64,000 nt of DNA from Thioalkalivibrio sp. ALMg11. Its GTDB lineage: Bacteria > Pseudomonadota > Gammaproteobacteria > Ectothiorhodospirales > Ectothiorhodospiraceae. The DNA is taken from positions 347,884 through 411,883 of the forward strand of contig NZ_KB898872.1 in the NCBI RefSeq assembly GCF_000377905.1, given 5' to 3'. Each line of letters opens with the position of its first letter. The first letter of the stretch is position 1. This document shows positions 44,942 through 55,915 of this stretch, piece after piece. The notes beneath the pieces are model-generated. The model saw nothing but the letters and a program-made list of their open reading frames with translations. It made no database searches and was not told the origin of the DNA. The translations under genes were made by a program, and so were the position numbers.

Positions 44942-47341
44942 TCAGGCCCGCGCCAGCGTGACCGTGGTGTTCGGCAGGCCGAGGGCCCCCATGGCCGCGG
45001 AACCCGCAAAGGTCACGGCCAGGCCCGGCGGCACCGAATCGTCCAGCAGCAGGGTCACCTCCGTCTCGGCCTTGCCCTGGTGCAGCCGCACGCGAGTGCC
45101 ATGGGCGTGCCCGCCGGCAGACTCGGGGTGCACCAGCACGCTCTCGGCCAGCAGCCCCTCGGGGCTGGACTGCAGCGGCTCGGCCCGGCGCACCAGCGGA
45201 TCACCGCTGTAGAGCGCGGCCGCCTGCACGCGGTACAGCCCATCGCCGGTACCGGCCTCGGGAAGCTCCACAATGACCTTGTTCAGGTTCACCCCGGTAT
45301 CGAAGCTGGCGTTGGCCAGTTGGCCCTTCAGCTCATCGCGCACCGCGGGCGAATCCAGGTAATCGAAGCCGCTTTGGTCGAGCAGATTGCCCAGCACGCG
45401 CCAGACCTTCCAGCCCGGACGGGCGTCGTCCGGGGCACGCGAGGCTGCGCGGAAGCTCTGCCAGCGCCCCTCGGCGTTCACGAAGGTCCCGGATTGCTCA
45501 AAGCTCGTGGTGATCGGCAGCAGCACGTCCGCCACGGCCTCCAGTTCAGGTGTGGCGAAGCTGTTCAGGGCGACCACCAGACCGGCACGCTCCAGAGCTG
45601 CCTGGAAGGCCGCCGGATCGGCCCCATCGCGGCCCGGCTCGAGCCCGGCGATCACGAATGCATCGCGCCCCTGCTCGAGCATCTCGGCGGCATTCGCACC
45701 GGCGACATCCAGCTCCGCGCCACCCGGACCGCGATGCGGCAGGACCCCGGCCAGCCAGGCGCCCGCGGCATTCGCGCCCTGCGGCAGGTACCCCAGGCTG
45801 GCACCGGTATGTTTGGCGATCCAGCCCGCAAGGGCCCGCAACGTGGCGAAGGCCGGCCCGTTGATTGCTGCAGCGCCCAGCAGCACATGGCCCTGCTTCG
45901 CGTCCAGCAGCGCACGGGCGGCAAGCTCGAAGGCTTCCCGCGTCTCGCCGTCGTCCGTCCCGGCCGCCTTGACGATCTTCTCCAGCTTCTTCGGTAGCGA
46001 CTTGCCGGCCGCGGCGAGTTGCCCGGCGATCCCGGCTAGCGCCAGGACCTGGTCGTGCTCGTCACCGACCAGCTGGGCCTGCACCGGATAGGTCAGCTCC
46101 AGCAGCATGTCGTTGATCAGGCTGACCTGCGCCCCGCGCGAGGCCGCCTTGCGCAGGCGGTGCGCGATCAGCGGCTGCTCGCGGCGCGGGTTGCTGCCGA
46201 CCAGCAGCACGGCGTCCGCGTTTTCCAACTCGCCGATCGCGGCGCCCAGATAGGGGAACAGCGGGGCTGCTGCCTCGTCGCGGAAATCGCGCTGATTGAC
46301 GCGGTGATCGATGTCGGTCACACCCATGCCGCGCAACACTTTCTGCGCCAGGTAGTGTTCTTCCAGCGAGAGCGCGGGCGAGAGCAACCCGCCTACGCGC
46401 GCCGGGGCAACTTCCTTCAGGCCCTCGACGACGTAGCTCAGCGCGGTCTCCCAGGAGACCTCCTGCCACTGGCCGTCGACCTTGATCCGCGGGCGGGTCA
46501 GGCGATCTTCGGCGTACAGACCGGTGTAGCTGAAGCGATCCCGGTCGGAGATCCAGGTCTCGTTGACCGCGTCGTTCTCGCGCGGGACCACGCGCATCGC
46601 GCGGCCGTCGTCGGTATGCAGGAACAGGTTGGAGCCGACCGCGTCATGCGGGGCAATCGTCGCCGCCTGCGAGTATTCCCAGGCACGCGCGCTGTAGCGC
46701 GACGGCTTGGCGGTCAGCGCACCCACCGGACACAGGTCGATCACGTTGCCGGAGAGCTCGTGGGCCACGGTCTTTTCGACGTAGGTGCCGATGCGCAGGT
46801 GCTCGCCGCGTCCGGTCGCACCCAGCTCGCGCACCCCGGCGATTTCCTCGCCGAAGCGCACGCAACGGGTGCAATGAATGCAACGGGTCATCTCGGTCTC
46901 AATCAGCGGACCGATATCCTTGTCCTTCACCACGCGCTTGGCTTCGGTGTAGGTGGACACGCTCTCGCCGTAGCCCATGGCCACATCCTGCAGCTCGCAC
47001 TCGCCGCCCTGATCGCAGATCGGGCAATCCAGCGGGTGGTTGATCAGCAGGAACTCCATGGTCCCCTTCTGCGCGCGCAGCGCCAGAGGGGACTGGGTGT
47101 ACACCTTCATACCGTCCATCACCGGCGTGGCGCAGGCCGGCAGCGGCTTGGGCGCCTTTTCCACCTCAACCAGACACATACGGCAGTTGGCCGCCACCGA
47201 CAGCTTCTTGTGGTAGCAGAACCGCGGAATGCGGATATCGGCATCATCGGCGACATCGATGAGCATGGCGCCCTTGGGCGCCTCCACCGTACGGCCGTCA
47301 ATCTCGATGCTGACCAGATCTTGTTTCTGATCCTGACTCAT
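44942..47341 (-). CDS. nuoG: NADH-quinone oxidoreductase subunit G
   Basis: NuoG is the 799-residue iron-sulfur subunit of the NADH-dehydrogenase arm. The N-terminal region holds a [2Fe-2S] site (FCYHKKLSVAANCRMC, about 42-57), a His/Cys site (HPLDCPICDQGGEC, about 99-112) and a ferredoxin-type site (CIHCTRC, about 150). A molybdopterin-oxidoreductase-like domain without cofactor follows. The CxxCxxxC...C set for the additional N7 cluster is not evident. Confidence 0.95.
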   Translation of the reverse strand: MSQDQKQDLVSIEIDGRTVEAPKGAMLIDVADDADIRIPRFCYHKKLSVAANCRMCLVEVEKAPKPLPACATPVMDGMKVYTQSPLALRAQKGTMEFLLINHPLDCPICDQGGECELQDVAMGYGESVSTYTEAKRVVKDKDIGPLIETEMTRCIHCTRCVRFGEEIAGVRELGATGRGEHLRIGTYVEKTVAHELSGNVIDLCPVGALTAKPSRYSARAWEYSQAATIAPHDAVGSNLFLHTDDGRAMRVVPRENDAVNETWISDRDRFSYTGLYAEDRLTRPRIKVDGQWQEVSWETALSYVVEGLKEVAPARVGGLLSPALSLEEHYLAQKVLRGMGVTDIDHRVNQRDFRDEAAAPLFPYLGAAIGELENADAVLLVGSNPRREQPLIAHRLRKAASRGAQVSLINDMLLELTYPVQAQLVGDEHDQVLALAGIAGQLAAAGKSLPKKLEKIVKAAGTDDGETREAFELAARALLDAKQGHVLLGAAAINGPAFATLRALAGWIAKHTGASLGYLPQGANAAGAWLAGVLPHRGPGGAELDVAGANAAEMLEQGRDAFVIAGLEPGRDGADPAAFQAALERAGLVVALNSFATPELEAVADVLLPITTSFEQSGTFVNAEGRWQSFRAASRAPDDARPGWKVWRVLGNLLDQSGFDYLDSPAVRDELKGQLANASFDTGVNLNKVIVELPEAGTGDGLYRVQAAALYSGDPLVRRAEPLQSSPEGLLAESVLVHPESAGGHAHGTRVRLHQGKAETEVTLLLDDSVPPGLAVTFAGSAAMGALGLPNTTVTLARA

Positions 47342-47374
47342 GCTCGATTCCTGATGCGATGGCGCGGTAGAGCG

Positions 47375-48655
47375 TCAGGCGGCGTCTGCCACCGGGCTCC
47401 GGCCGTGCTGGATGTAGTATTCGAATTCGTGGCGGAAGTGCTTGACGAAGCTGCGCACCGGCATGGCGGCGGCGTCGCCCAGGGCGCAGATGGTATGGCC
47501 CTCGATCTTGCTGGCCACATCGTCCAGGCGTTCCAGGTCCTCGGGACGCCCCTGCCCCTCGACGATGCGAGTGAGCATGCGGTAGAGCCAGCCCGTACCC
47601 TCGCGGCACGGCGTGCACTGTCCGCAGGACTCGGAGAAATAGAACCGCGAGATACGCTGCAGGGACTTCACCATGTCGGCGGTCTCGTCCATCACGATCA
47701 CCGCCCCGGAACCCAGCATGGAGCCGGCATGGGCGATGGAATCGAAGTCCATGTTGGCCTTCATCATCACGTCGCCGGGTACCACGGGAACGGACGAGCC
47801 GCCCGGGATCACCGCCTTCAGCTTGCGTCCGTTAAGCACGCCGCCGGCCATCTCCAGCAGATCCTTGAACGGAGTGCCCAGCGGGATCTCGAAGTTGCCC
47901 GGCTTGTTCACCTGCCCGGACACCGAGAACAGCTTCTCGCCCCCGGACTTGGGCACACCCAGATCCGCGAACCACTGGCCACCGTTGCGGATGATCGACG
48001 GGATCGAGGCGAGCGACTCGGTGTTATTGATCGTGGTCGGCTTGCCGTACAGGCCGTAGTTGGCCGGGAACGGGGGCTTGAAGCGCGGCTGGCCCTTCTT
48101 GCCTTCCAGCGACTCCAGCAGCGCAGTCTCCTCGCCACAGATATAGGCACCGGCGCCCAGCGACGGATGCAGATCGAAGTCCACCCCCGAGCCGAAGATG
48201 TCCTTGCCGAGGTAGCCGGCCTCGTAGGCCTCCTGCAGCGCGGACGTGAAGCGGGTGTTCACCTCGTCCATGAACTCGCCGCGCATGTAGTTGTAGCCCA
48301 CCGTCGCGCCGATCGCATAGCCGGCGATCGCCATGCCCTCGATCAGCGCATGCGGGTTGTACATGAGGATCTCGCGATCCTTGCAGGTACCCGGCTCGGA
48401 TTCGTCCGAGTTGCAGACGATGTACTTCTGCCCGGGGCTGTTGCGCGGCATAAACGACCACTTGAGACCGGTCGGGAAGCCCGCGCCACCGCGGCCGCGG
48501 AGGTTGGAGGTCTTGACCTCCTCGATCACGTCCTCGGGGGCCATCTTGCCCTTGTAGACCTTTTCCAGCGCCTGATAGCCACCGACGCTCTTGTAGGTCT
48601 CGAGCGCGGCGGCGTCGTCCAGGTAACGCGTGGCAAAGCAGATCTGGTTGGCCAT
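47375..48655 (-). CDS. nuoF: NADH-quinone oxidoreductase subunit F
   Basis: NuoF binds NADH and FMN and carries the N3 [4Fe-4S] cluster, so it is the entry point for electrons. The 426 residues contain [17 protein letters not shown] (about 55; NADH), [15 protein letters not shown] (about 82; FMN) and [15 protein letters not shown] (about 340; cluster ligands). The start is one base after the nuoE stop. Confidence 0.97.
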   Translation of the reverse strand: MANQICFATRYLDDAAALETYKSVGGYQALEKVYKGKMAPEDVIEEVKTSNLRGRGGAGFPTGLKWSFMPRNSPGQKYIVCNSDESEPGTCKDREILMYNPHALIEGMAIAGYAIGATVGYNYMRGEFMDEVNTRFTSALQEAYEAGYLGKDIFGSGVDFDLHPSLGAGAYICGEETALLESLEGKKGQPRFKPPFPANYGLYGKPTTINNTESLASIPSIIRNGGQWFADLGVPKSGGEKLFSVSGQVNKPGNFEIPLGTPFKDLLEMAGGVLNGRKLKAVIPGGSSVPVVPGDVMMKANMDFDSIAHAGSMLGSGAVIVMDETADMVKSLQRISRFYFSESCGQCTPCREGTGWLYRMLTRIVEGQGRPEDLERLDDVASKIEGHTICALGDAAAMPVRSFVKHFRHEFEYYIQHGRSPVADAA

Positions 48656-48656
48656 G

Positions 48657-49187
48657 CTACTTCTCCAGACCGTCGAGGATCTCGTCGACCCGCTCGGGGG
48701 TGAGATTCTCGTAGTACTTGTGGTCCACCTGCATCATCGGGGCGCCGCAGCAGGCTGCGAGGCACTCCTCTTCCAGCTTCAGGTAGAACTTGCCGTCCGG
48801 TGTGCTCTCGCCGCGCTTGATGCCCAGACGTTTCTCGAGGTGCTCGATGATCGGCTCGGCGCCGCGCAGCATGCAGGAGATGTTGTCGCACACCATGATG
48901 GTGTGCTTGCCCACCGGCTCCAGTTCGTACATGGAGTAGAACGAGCCCACCTCGTATACCGCGATCGCCGGAAGCCCGAGATAGTCGGCCACTGCGTCCA
49001 TCTTCGCAGTGGAGAGGTAGCCGTCCTCGTGCTGCACCGCACGCAGCGCGCCCAGCACGGCCGAGCGCTTCTGATCCTCGGGATAGCGCGCCAGCCAGGC
49101 GTCGATCTCTTCGCGCTCGTGAGCGCTCAGCTCGACCTTCTTCGCGGCGTGCTTGTGGAAGGCAACAGTTTTCTGTTCGGCAGCCAT
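48657..49187 (-). CDS. nuoE: NADH-quinone oxidoreductase subunit E
   Basis: NuoE is a thioredoxin-like subunit carrying the N1a [2Fe-2S] cluster. The 176 residues have four cysteine ligands in [10 protein letters not shown] (about 93-102) and [12 protein letters not shown] (about 132-143), plus the helical N-terminal domain ([20 protein letters not shown]). Its start overlaps the nuoD stop (TGATG). Confidence 0.96.
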   Translation of the reverse strand: MAAEQKTVAFHKHAAKKVELSAHEREEIDAWLARYPEDQKRSAVLGALRAVQHEDGYLSTAKMDAVADYLGLPAIAVYEVGSFYSMYELEPVGKHTIMVCDNISCMLRGAEPIIEHLEKRLGIKRGESTPDGKFYLKLEEECLAACCGAPMMQVDHKYYENLTPERVDEILDGLEK

Positions 49188-50440
49188 CAGCGGTCGATCT
49201 CCCCGAATACGATGTCCTGCGTCCCGATAATGGCGACCACGTCGGCCAGCATGTGGCCGCGCGCCATCTCGTCCAGCGCGGACAGGTGCACAAAGCCCGG
49301 CGGACGGACCTTCAGACGATACGGTTTATTGGAACCATCCGAGACCAGGTAGACCCCGAACTCGCCCTTCGGATGCTCGATCGCGGCGTAGGCCTCGCCT
49401 TCCGGCAGGCACATGCCCTCGGTGAACAGCTTGAAGTGGTGGATCAGGGCCTCCATGTCGGCCTTCATCTCCTCGCGCTTTGGCGGGGTGATCTTGTGAT
49501 CCTCGAGGAGCACCGGGCCCGGATTCTGGCGCAGCCAGTCCACGCACTGGCGAACGATGCGATTGGACTGGCGCATCTCCTCGATGCGCACCAGGTAGCG
49601 GTCGTAACAATCGCCGTTCGTGCCCACCGGGATGTCGAAGTCGAGACGGTCGTAGACCTCGTAGGGCTGCTTCTTGCGCAGGTCCCACTCGATTCCCGAG
49701 CCGCGCAGCATCGGACCGGTGAAGCCCAGCTGCTTCGCACGATCCGGATCGACCACGCCGATCCCGACGGTGCGCTGCTTCCAGATGCGGTTGTCGGTCA
49801 GCAGGGTCTCGTACTCGTCCACGCAACCCGGGAAGCGCTCGGTAAACGCCTCGATGAAGTCCAGCAGCGAGCCCTGACGGATCTTGTTCAGGTCATCCAC
49901 CACGTCCTGGGACTTCCAGGAGGACGGCTGGTACTTGGGCATGCTGCCCGGCAGGTCACGGGCGACCCCGCCGGGGCGGTAATAGGTCGCGTGCATCCGC
50001 GCACCCGAGACCGCCTCGTAGCAGTCCATCAGGTCTTCGCGCTCGCGGAAGGCGTACAGGAACACCGCCATCGCGCCGATATCCAGCGCATGGGCTCCCA
50101 GCCACATCAGGTGGTTCAGGATGCGGGTGATCTCGTCGAACATCACCCGGATGTACTGGGCGCGCAGCGGGGCCTCGATGCCGAGCAGCTTCTCCATCGC
50201 GAGCACATAGCCGTGCTCGTTGGCCATCATGGACACGTAGTCCAGGCGGTCCATGTAGCCGATCGACTGGTTGTACGGCTTGCTCTCCGCGAGCTTCTCG
50301 GTGCCGCGGTGCAGCAGGCCGATATGCGGGTCGGCGCGCTGCACCACCTCGCCGTCCATCTCCAGCACCAGGCGCAACACGCCGTGGGCGGAGGGATGCT
50401 GCGGCCCGAAGTTCAGGGTGAAGTTGCGAATCTCAGGCAT
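49187..50440 (-). CDS. nuoD: NADH-quinone oxidoreductase subunit D
   Basis: NuoD (49-kDa subunit) forms the quinone site with NuoB. The 417 residues show [20 protein letters not shown] (about 8-27), [12 protein letters not shown], and the C-terminal motif DIVFGEIDR. NuoC and NuoD are separate genes here, not fused as in E. coli. It overlaps nuoC by 8 bases. Confidence 0.97.
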   Translation of the reverse strand: MPEIRNFTLNFGPQHPSAHGVLRLVLEMDGEVVQRADPHIGLLHRGTEKLAESKPYNQSIGYMDRLDYVSMMANEHGYVLAMEKLLGIEAPLRAQYIRVMFDEITRILNHLMWLGAHALDIGAMAVFLYAFREREDLMDCYEAVSGARMHATYYRPGGVARDLPGSMPKYQPSSWKSQDVVDDLNKIRQGSLLDFIEAFTERFPGCVDEYETLLTDNRIWKQRTVGIGVVDPDRAKQLGFTGPMLRGSGIEWDLRKKQPYEVYDRLDFDIPVGTNGDCYDRYLVRIEEMRQSNRIVRQCVDWLRQNPGPVLLEDHKITPPKREEMKADMEALIHHFKLFTEGMCLPEGEAYAAIEHPKGEFGVYLVSDGSNKPYRLKVRPPGFVHLSALDEMARGHMLADVVAIIGTQDIVFGEIDR

Positions 50441-51152
50441 TCTCGGCTCCTTCGCCCGGCTTCTGGCCCTCGCTGTAGCGATGGTCGTCGCGGATCACCT
50501 TGGGCACCAGCACGCGCGGCTCGATCGTCACCGGCTGGTACACCACACGTGCCTGCTCGGCGTCGTAGCGCATCTCGACATGCCCGATCAGCGGGAAGTC
50601 CTTGCGGAACGGATGCCCCACAAAGCCGTAGTCGGTGAGGATGCGTCGCAGGTCCGGGTGTCCGGAGAACAGGATGCCGAACAGGTCGAAGGCCTCGCGC
50701 TCGAACCAGTTGGCGGAGGCCCAGACCTCCACCAGCGATTCGACCTCGGGGAATTCCTCGTCGCTCAGCCAGGCACGCATGCGCACGCGGCGGTTATGTT
50801 CGAGCGACAGCAGGTGGGCCACCACGGTGAACCGCGGGCCATCCCAGTTGGAATCTTCCGGAGCATCATCGAAGGTGAAACGCCCGGAGGTGGCCGCTTC
50901 GACACCGCGGGAGAAACCCGTATTGGTGGCGGAGTCGGTGCCCCATTCGTCCTGCCCGTATTCGAGGTAGTCCACCCCGCACAGGTCGATCAGGATCTCG
51001 AAGCCCAGGGCATCACGCAGCTTCACGCCCGCCTCGCGCCAGGAGCCCGGCACGATATCGACGGTGATCTCGTCGTTCGCCTCGTGCAGGCTCTCCAGGG
51101 CATCGCCCAGTTCCGCCCGCAAGGCGTCGGTCCAGTTGTCTTGTTCAGCCAT
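50433..51152 (-). CDS. nuoC: NADH-quinone oxidoreductase subunit C
   Basis: NuoC (30-kDa subunit) is a structural part of the Q-module. The 239-residue protein has the family motif [20 protein letters not shown] (about 131-150) followed by [15 protein letters not shown]. An insertion of about 25 residues ([19 protein letters not shown], about 67-85) precedes the core strands. The gene lies 17 bases after nuoB and overlaps nuoD. Confidence 0.95.
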   Translation of the reverse strand: MAEQDNWTDALRAELGDALESLHEANDEITVDIVPGSWREAGVKLRDALGFEILIDLCGVDYLEYGQDEWGTDSATNTGFSRGVEAATSGRFTFDDAPEDSNWDGPRFTVVAHLLSLEHNRRVRMRAWLSDEEFPEVESLVEVWASANWFEREAFDLFGILFSGHPDLRRILTDYGFVGHPFRKDFPLIGHVEMRYDAEQARVVYQPVTIEPRVLVPKVIRDDHRYSEGQKPGEGAENA

Positions 51153-51169
51153 CTGCTACCCCGGGTGCG

Positions 51170-51646
51170 TCAGCGCGCGATCGTGTTCGTGCGCCGGATC
51201 TTGTTCTGCAGCTGGATAATGCCGTAGAGCAGTGCCTCCGCCGTCGGCGGGCACCCCGGCACGTAGACATCCACCGGCACGATGCGGTCGCAACCGCGCA
51301 CCACCGCGTAGGAGTAGTGGTAATACCCGCCGCCGTTGGCACAGGACCCCATGGAGATCACCCAACGCGGCTCCGGCATCTGGTCGTAGACCTTGCGCAG
51401 GGCCGGCGCCATCTTGTTGACCAGCGTGCCGGCGACGATCATCACGTCCGACTGGCGCGGGCTCGGCCGGAAGATAATCCCGAAGCGGTCGAGGTCATAG
51501 CGCGCGGCACCGGCATGCATCATCTCCACCGCGCAGCAGGCGAGACCAAAGGTCATCGGCCAGAGAGACCCGGTGCGGGCCCAGTTGATGAGCTTGTCCG
51601 CCGAGGTGGTGACGAAGCCCTTCTCAAGAACGCCTTCTATTCCCAT
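51170..51646 (-). CDS. nuoB: NADH-quinone oxidoreductase subunit B
   Basis: NuoB carries the N2 [4Fe-4S] cluster that reduces quinone. The 158 residues contain the ligand cysteines in [13 protein letters not shown] (about 36-48), MGSCANGGG (about 100) and [11 protein letters not shown] (about 131). ATG 51646 overlaps the end of nuoA by 10 bases and is the family start; the longer frame to 51757 lies inside nuoA. Confidence 0.96.
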   Translation of the reverse strand: MGIEGVLEKGFVTTSADKLINWARTGSLWPMTFGLACCAVEMMHAGAARYDLDRFGIIFRPSPRQSDVMIVAGTLVNKMAPALRKVYDQMPEPRWVISMGSCANGGGYYHYSYAVVRGCDRIVPVDVYVPGCPPTAEALLYGIIQLQNKIRRTNTIAR

Positions 51647-51993
51647 TCCAGCGCCCCCTTCTTCCACTCGTAGATGAAACCGACGACCAGAATGACAAGA
51701 AACAGGGCCATCGCAAGAAGCCCGAACAGGCCAATGGTGTCTAGCGACACGGCCCACGGGAAGAGAAACGCGATCTCGAGATCAAAGATGATGAACAAGA
51801 TCGCGACCAGGTAGAAGCGGACATCGAATTTCAGCCGCGAATCCTCGAAGGCCTCGAAACCGCACTCGTAGGGCGAATTCTTCGCCGCGTCCGGCTTGTG
51901 CGGACCCACGGCCATACCGACCACCAGCGGCACGACGCCGATCACGATGCCTACTGCGATGAACAGCAGGATGGGTAAATAACCTTCCAGCAT
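51637..51993 (-). CDS. nuoA: NADH-quinone oxidoreductase subunit A
   Basis: NuoA is a three-helix membrane subunit of complex I, 118 residues. Family landmarks are the helix 1 segment [18 protein letters not shown], then [24 protein letters not shown] (about 42; residues YECGFE and [11 protein letters not shown]) and the ending [11 protein letters not shown]. It is the first gene of the 14-subunit operon; the promoter is at 52143-52172, about 150 bases upstream. Confidence 0.95.
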   Translation of the reverse strand: MLEGYLPILLFIAVGIVIGVVPLVVGMAVGPHKPDAAKNSPYECGFEAFEDSRLKFDVRFYLVAILFIIFDLEIAFLFPWAVSLDTIGLFGLLAMALFLVILVVGFIYEWKKGALEWE

Positions 51994-52142
51994 TTCTCTC
52001 TCCCGTACGCCGCCTCTGGCGGGCAGGTTCGCGGGGCGTCGCGTGGATCGAGCGCGCCGGCGAGCCGTTCAGCGTTGCTGGTTGAAAGCGCGGGTACGAC
52101 TCGGTCACGCAGAGACGCGGCAGAGCCGTACACCGGGCACGG

Positions 52143-52172
52143 AGTCTAGGTGATGCCCAAAAACGGTGTCAA
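52143..52172 (-). promoter_or_regulatory. Sigma-70 promoter of the nuo operon
   Basis: On the minus strand, a perfect -35 TTGACA (52167-52172) and -10 TAGACT (52143-52148) are separated by 18 bases. An AT-rich tract (52174-52213) just upstream could act as an UP element. The leader before nuoA would be about 140 bases. Confidence 0.7.
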
Positions 52173-52258
52173 GTAGTCGTAATTTTATAAGATGCTGTTT
52201 TTATTGTTATTTACCCCGGGCGAGAACGGATGCTCAGCGGCCCGGGCCAACGAGAATT

Positions 52259-52343
52259 TGGTGCAGATGGTGGGACTCGAACCCACACGGCTTGCGCCAC
52301 TACCCCCTCAAGATAGCGTGTCTACCAATTCCACCACATCTGC
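52259..52343 (-). tRNA. tRNA-Leu (GAG)
   Basis: An 85-base class II tRNA starts with GCAGATG and ends CATCTGCACCA; CCA is encoded. The anticodon loop is TTGAGGG, giving anticodon GAG, and a long variable arm (GTGGCGCAAGCCGT) is typical of leucine. It lies 22 bases after secG on the same strand, the same arrangement as secG-leuU in E. coli. Confidence 0.95.
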
Positions 52344-52365
52344 CAATTCGTACAGGTACTGGGCC

Positions 52366-52749
52366 TCAATCGGGCACGTCGGCCGGCCGACCGGATTGTG
52401 GGCTGCTGCCACCCGGGGGCTCCTGCCCCGGGAGCACTTCGGCCGGGAGGTCCGGCGGACCATCGCCCTCTTCTTCCATCGCCTCCATCTGGTCCAGCAG
52501 GCTCTCGGCCTCCGGGCTGGATGCAGCCAGATACGCAAGCGTCAGGCTGTTGAGGAAGAAGAGCACCGCCAGCACGGCGGTCGAGCGGCTCAGGAAGTTG
52601 GCCGACCCGGCCGCCCCGAACACCGTCGCCGAAGCGCCGCTGCCGAAGGCCGCGCCAGCATCGGCGCCCTTGCCGTGCTGCATCAGGATCAGCGCGATCA
52701 GGCCGAGCGATACCGCGACCTGGACCACCAGGAGCAGGCCATAAATCAT
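52366..52749 (-). CDS. secG: Protein-export membrane protein SecG
   Basis: SecG is the small accessory subunit of the SecYEG translocon. The 127 residues have two transmembrane helices (about 3-22 and 56-74), the conserved LILMQHGKGADAGAAFG loop and FLSRSTAVLAVLFFLNSL. The C-terminal tail is acidic and proline-rich. Its start overlaps tpiA by 4 bases (ATGA). Confidence 0.95.
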   Translation of the reverse strand: MIYGLLLVVQVAVSLGLIALILMQHGKGADAGAAFGSGASATVFGAAGSANFLSRSTAVLAVLFFLNSLTLAYLAASSPEAESLLDQMEAMEEEGDGPPDLPAEVLPGQEPPGGSSPQSGRPADVPD

Positions 52750-53513
52750 GCCGCGACCTGCTCGCCCGCGGCGCGGGCAATGGCGGAAAAGGCGTCAGCA
52801 TCCAGCGAGGCACCGCCGATCAAACCGCCGTCGATGTCATCGAGCGCCAGGAGGCCGGCCGCATTGTCGGCCTTCATGCTGCCGCCGTAGAGGATACGCA
52901 GATCGGCTGCGACCCGCGGGTCGCGTCCCGCAACGCGGTTGCGGATGAACGCATGCACTTCCTGGGCTTGTTCCGGCGTGGCGGTCAGACCGGTCCCGAT
53001 CGCCCAGACCGGCTCGTAGGCGATCACAGCGCGGTCGAAGGCCTCGACCCCGGCCGCGTCCAGGACGGCGTCCAGCTGCTCGGTTACCACGCTTTCGGTG
53101 CGTCCGCCTTCACGGTCGGCCTTCTGCTCGCCCACGCACAGGATGGGGATCAGCCCCGCGGCCTGCGCCGCAACGAACTTGGCGGCCACCCAGGCGCTGT
53201 CCTCGTTCTGGCGTTCGCGGCGCTCGGAATGCCCGACGATCACATAGCGGCAACCCGCCTCGGCCAGCATGGAGCCGGCCAGTTCGCCGGTGTAGGCGCC
53301 CTTTTCCTGATCGGAACAATCCTGGGCGCCGACGGCGATAGGACCACCCGATAGGTCGTTCGCGATCTCGGCGAGGTAGACCGCCGGCGGACAGACCGCC
53401 ACGTCCACGCCACGGATGTCACCCAGGCTGCCCTTAAGGGCGGACAGGAGCGCGCGGTTCGCGTCCCGCGAACCGTTCATCTTCCAGTTTCCGGCGACCA
53501 GCGGCGTACGCAT
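52746..53513 (-). CDS. tpiA: Triosephosphate isomerase
   Basis: TIM interconverts dihydroxyacetone phosphate and glyceraldehyde 3-phosphate in glycolysis and the Calvin cycle. The 255-residue protein has the substrate lysine in GNWKMNG (about 10-12), the catalytic histidine in VIVGHSERR and the catalytic glutamate in AYEPVWAIGTG (about 166). The C-terminal phosphate loop reads LYGGSMKADN. It is coupled to secG. Confidence 0.97.
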   Translation of the reverse strand: MRTPLVAGNWKMNGSRDANRALLSALKGSLGDIRGVDVAVCPPAVYLAEIANDLSGGPIAVGAQDCSDQEKGAYTGELAGSMLAEAGCRYVIVGHSERRERQNEDSAWVAAKFVAAQAAGLIPILCVGEQKADREGGRTESVVTEQLDAVLDAAGVEAFDRAVIAYEPVWAIGTGLTATPEQAQEVHAFIRNRVAGRDPRVAADLRILYGGSMKADNAAGLLALDDIDGGLIGGASLDADAFSAIARAAGEQVAA

Positions 53514-53658
53514 GCGGATCTTCCTCCTGCGATCGGCCGAACCCCGCAGATATACGGGGTCCGATCATGATGATTAGAGCGGCGGGATGTTACCGGCGCA
53601 CCGGTAGCAAATCAACCAAGCTGTCGCGGGGCGCGCAGGCGAGGCTTCGTGGCGACGA

Positions 53659-54999
53659 TCAGATCGCCGCCCGGATGCTGTCCGCGATGCGCTCGGCCGC
53701 CGAGCGGGTCTCGTCGGCATCTTCGCCCTCGACCATCACCCGCACCAGGGGCTCGGTACCGGAGGGACGCAGCAGGACCCGACCACGCTGGCCGAGCTGA
53801 TCCTCCACCGCGGCGACCTCGGCGCGCACCGGCTCGGCCTCCAGGCAGCCGGCCGCGGCACCGCTGACGGGCACGTTGATCAGGCACTGCGGCAGCTTGG
53901 GAATGGCCGCTGCGAGCGCCGAGAGCGGCTGGCCGGTGCGGTGCATCAGGTGCGCAACCTGCAACGCCGCCACGGTGCCGTCGCCGGTCGTGGTGTGCTC
54001 CAGGCAGACAATATGCCCCGATCCCTCGCCGCCCAGGGTCCAATCGCGACGGCGGAGCTCCTCCAGCACATAGCGATCCCCGACCTTCGCACGCACAAAC
54101 GGGATGCCGGCGGCCCCCAGGGCCTGCTCCAGCCCCAGGTTGGTCATCAGGGTCCCGACCACACCGCCGTCGAAGCCCCCGGCCTGTTGCCGCGCCAGCG
54201 CCAGGATCCCGAGGATCTGGTCCCCGTCCACCACGGTGCCGTCGGCATCGGCCAGGATCACCCGGTCGCCGTCGCCGTCGAGCGCGATCCCGAGATCTGC
54301 CCCGGTCGCCCGTACCTGTTCGGCGACGTTCCCCGGATGCAGGGCGCCGACCCCGTCGTTGATGTTGTAGCCGTCCGGACTGGCCCCGAGGATCTCGACC
54401 TGTGCCCCCAGCTCCTCGAACACGTGCGGGGACACGTTGTAGGTCGCACCATGGGCACAATCGATGACGATCTTCATCCCACGCAGCTCGGAACGCGCCG
54501 GGATCGCGCTCTTGCAGAACTCGACATAGCGTCCGGCGGCATCCTGGATGCGCACGGCCTTGCCCAGACGCGCACTGTTGATTGGCTGTGCTGGCTGGTC
54601 CAGACGCGCCTCGATGGCGGCCTCGGTCGCATCCGGCAGCTTGTCGCCCTCGGGGGTGAAGAACTTGAACCCGTTGTCGTGGAACGGGTTGTGCGAGGCA
54701 CTGATCACGACGCCCGCGGTGGCACGGAAGGTATGCGTCAAGTAGGCGATGGCCGGGGTCGGCATCGGTCCCAGCAACGCGACGTCCAGCCCGGCGGCGG
54801 ACAGCCCGGCCTCCAGCGCCGACTCGAACATGTAGCCGGACACGCGCGTGTCCTTGCCCACCAGGACCGGCCCCTGGCGGTGGCCGTTCTCGCCCAGCAC
54901 CTCGCCCACGGCATACCCGAGGCGCAGCGCAAACTCCGGCGTCATCGGCCAGTCGCCGGTGCGCCCACGGATGCCGTCGGTTCCGAAATACTTGCCCAT
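53659..54999 (-). CDS. glmM: Phosphoglucosamine mutase
   Basis: GlmM converts glucosamine 6-phosphate to the 1-phosphate for peptidoglycan and lipopolysaccharide precursors. The 446 residues include [12 protein letters not shown], the phosphoserine site [13 protein letters not shown] (about 100), the metal loop [14 protein letters not shown] (about 240) and the phosphate-binding motif [16 protein letters not shown]. Its start overlaps the folP stop (TGATG). Confidence 0.97.
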   Translation of the reverse strand: MGKYFGTDGIRGRTGDWPMTPEFALRLGYAVGEVLGENGHRQGPVLVGKDTRVSGYMFESALEAGLSAAGLDVALLGPMPTPAIAYLTHTFRATAGVVISASHNPFHDNGFKFFTPEGDKLPDATEAAIEARLDQPAQPINSARLGKAVRIQDAAGRYVEFCKSAIPARSELRGMKIVIDCAHGATYNVSPHVFEELGAQVEILGASPDGYNINDGVGALHPGNVAEQVRATGADLGIALDGDGDRVILADADGTVVDGDQILGILALARQQAGGFDGGVVGTLMTNLGLEQALGAAGIPFVRAKVGDRYVLEELRRRDWTLGGEGSGHIVCLEHTTTGDGTVAALQVAHLMHRTGQPLSALAAAIPKLPQCLINVPVSGAAAGCLEAEPVRAEVAAVEDQLGQRGRVLLRPSGTEPLVRVMVEGEDADETRSAAERIADSIRAAI

Positions 55000-55886
55000 C
55001 AGTTCCCTCGATTGTCCTGTCCGTCGCCACCATCCGGTCGCAACGCTGAGTATAGCGCCAGGGCATCACGGGTCGCCGAGACATCGTGCACACGCAGGAC
55101 ACGCGCACCGGCCTGTACCGCCAACAGGGCCGCCACGGCACTGCCGGGATCCCGCCCAGCGACCGGACGGTCATCCAGCAGCTGACCGATCATCGACTTG
55201 CGCGAGACGCCCACCAGCAGCGGCAAGCCGGAGGCCGCCAGGCGCGGCAGGCCGCGAAACAGCGCGACGTTGTGCTCCAGGGTCTTGCCGAAGCCGAAGC
55301 CCGGATCCAGCAGGATCTGGCCGCGCGGCACGCCGCCACGCAACAGCTCCGCCACCCGTTGGTCGAGGAAGGCACGCACCTCGTCCACCACATCATCGTA
55401 ATGCGGTGCCCGCTGCATCGACTGCGGATCACCCTGCATGTGCATCGCGCAAAGCGCTACCCCATGCTCGCGCGCCGCCTCCATCGCGACCGCCAACGCC
55501 CCTTCGGCGCGAAAGCCGTTCACGTCATTCAGCAGCCCGGCACCGACGGCAACCGCCTCGCGCATCATCTCCGGCTTCATGGTGTCCACGGACAGCGGAA
55601 CGCCCAATTCCGCGCGCAGGGCCTCGATGACCGGGAGCACCCGCTGACGCTCCTCCTCCAGCGCCACCGGCGCCGCACCGGGGCGAGTGGATTCGCCGCC
55701 CACGTCAAGGATCGCTGCCCCCTCCGCGACCATGGCGCGGGCGCGCGTCAGCGCATCCTCCACCTGCGCGTACTGGCCACCGTCGGAGAACGAGTCCGGG
55801 GTGACGTTCAGAATCCCCATGATGCGCGGCTGCCCAAGGTCCAGAGCGTGGTCCCCGCATTGCAGTACCGGTGCGTCAGTCGGCAC
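54999..55886 (-). CDS. folP: Dihydropteroate synthase
   Basis: FolP joins 4-aminobenzoate to the pterin in folate synthesis and is the target of sulfonamides. The 295 residues hold the pterin/phosphate motifs [29 protein letters not shown] and the later [14 protein letters not shown] and GVSRKSM. The start is GTG 55886 with AGGAG ten bases upstream; the open frame continues to 55913. It is first in folP-glmM, after the ftsH terminator. Confidence 0.96.
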   Translation of the reverse strand: MPTDAPVLQCGDHALDLGQPRIMGILNVTPDSFSDGGQYAQVEDALTRARAMVAEGAAILDVGGESTRPGAAPVALEEERQRVLPVIEALRAELGVPLSVDTMKPEMMREAVAVGAGLLNDVNGFRAEGALAVAMEAAREHGVALCAMHMQGDPQSMQRAPHYDDVVDEVRAFLDQRVAELLRGGVPRGQILLDPGFGFGKTLEHNVALFRGLPRLAASGLPLLVGVSRKSMIGQLLDDRPVAGRDPGSAVAALLAVQAGARVLRVHDVSATRDALALYSALRPDGGDGQDNRGN

Positions 55887-55915
55887 GGTCGGCGTTCTCC
55901 TGTTAGTACCCAACG

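Noticed and set aside
46055-48703. 882-codon plus-strand frame opposite nuoG and nuoF
   Set aside because: It spans the junction of two certain genes on the other strand and has no recognisable domain.
52215-52246. Hairpin CCCGGGC/GCCCGGG after tRNA-Leu as terminator
   Set aside because: On the minus strand it is followed by an A-rich tract, not T, and the loop is large; the tract fits an UP element of the nuo promoter better.
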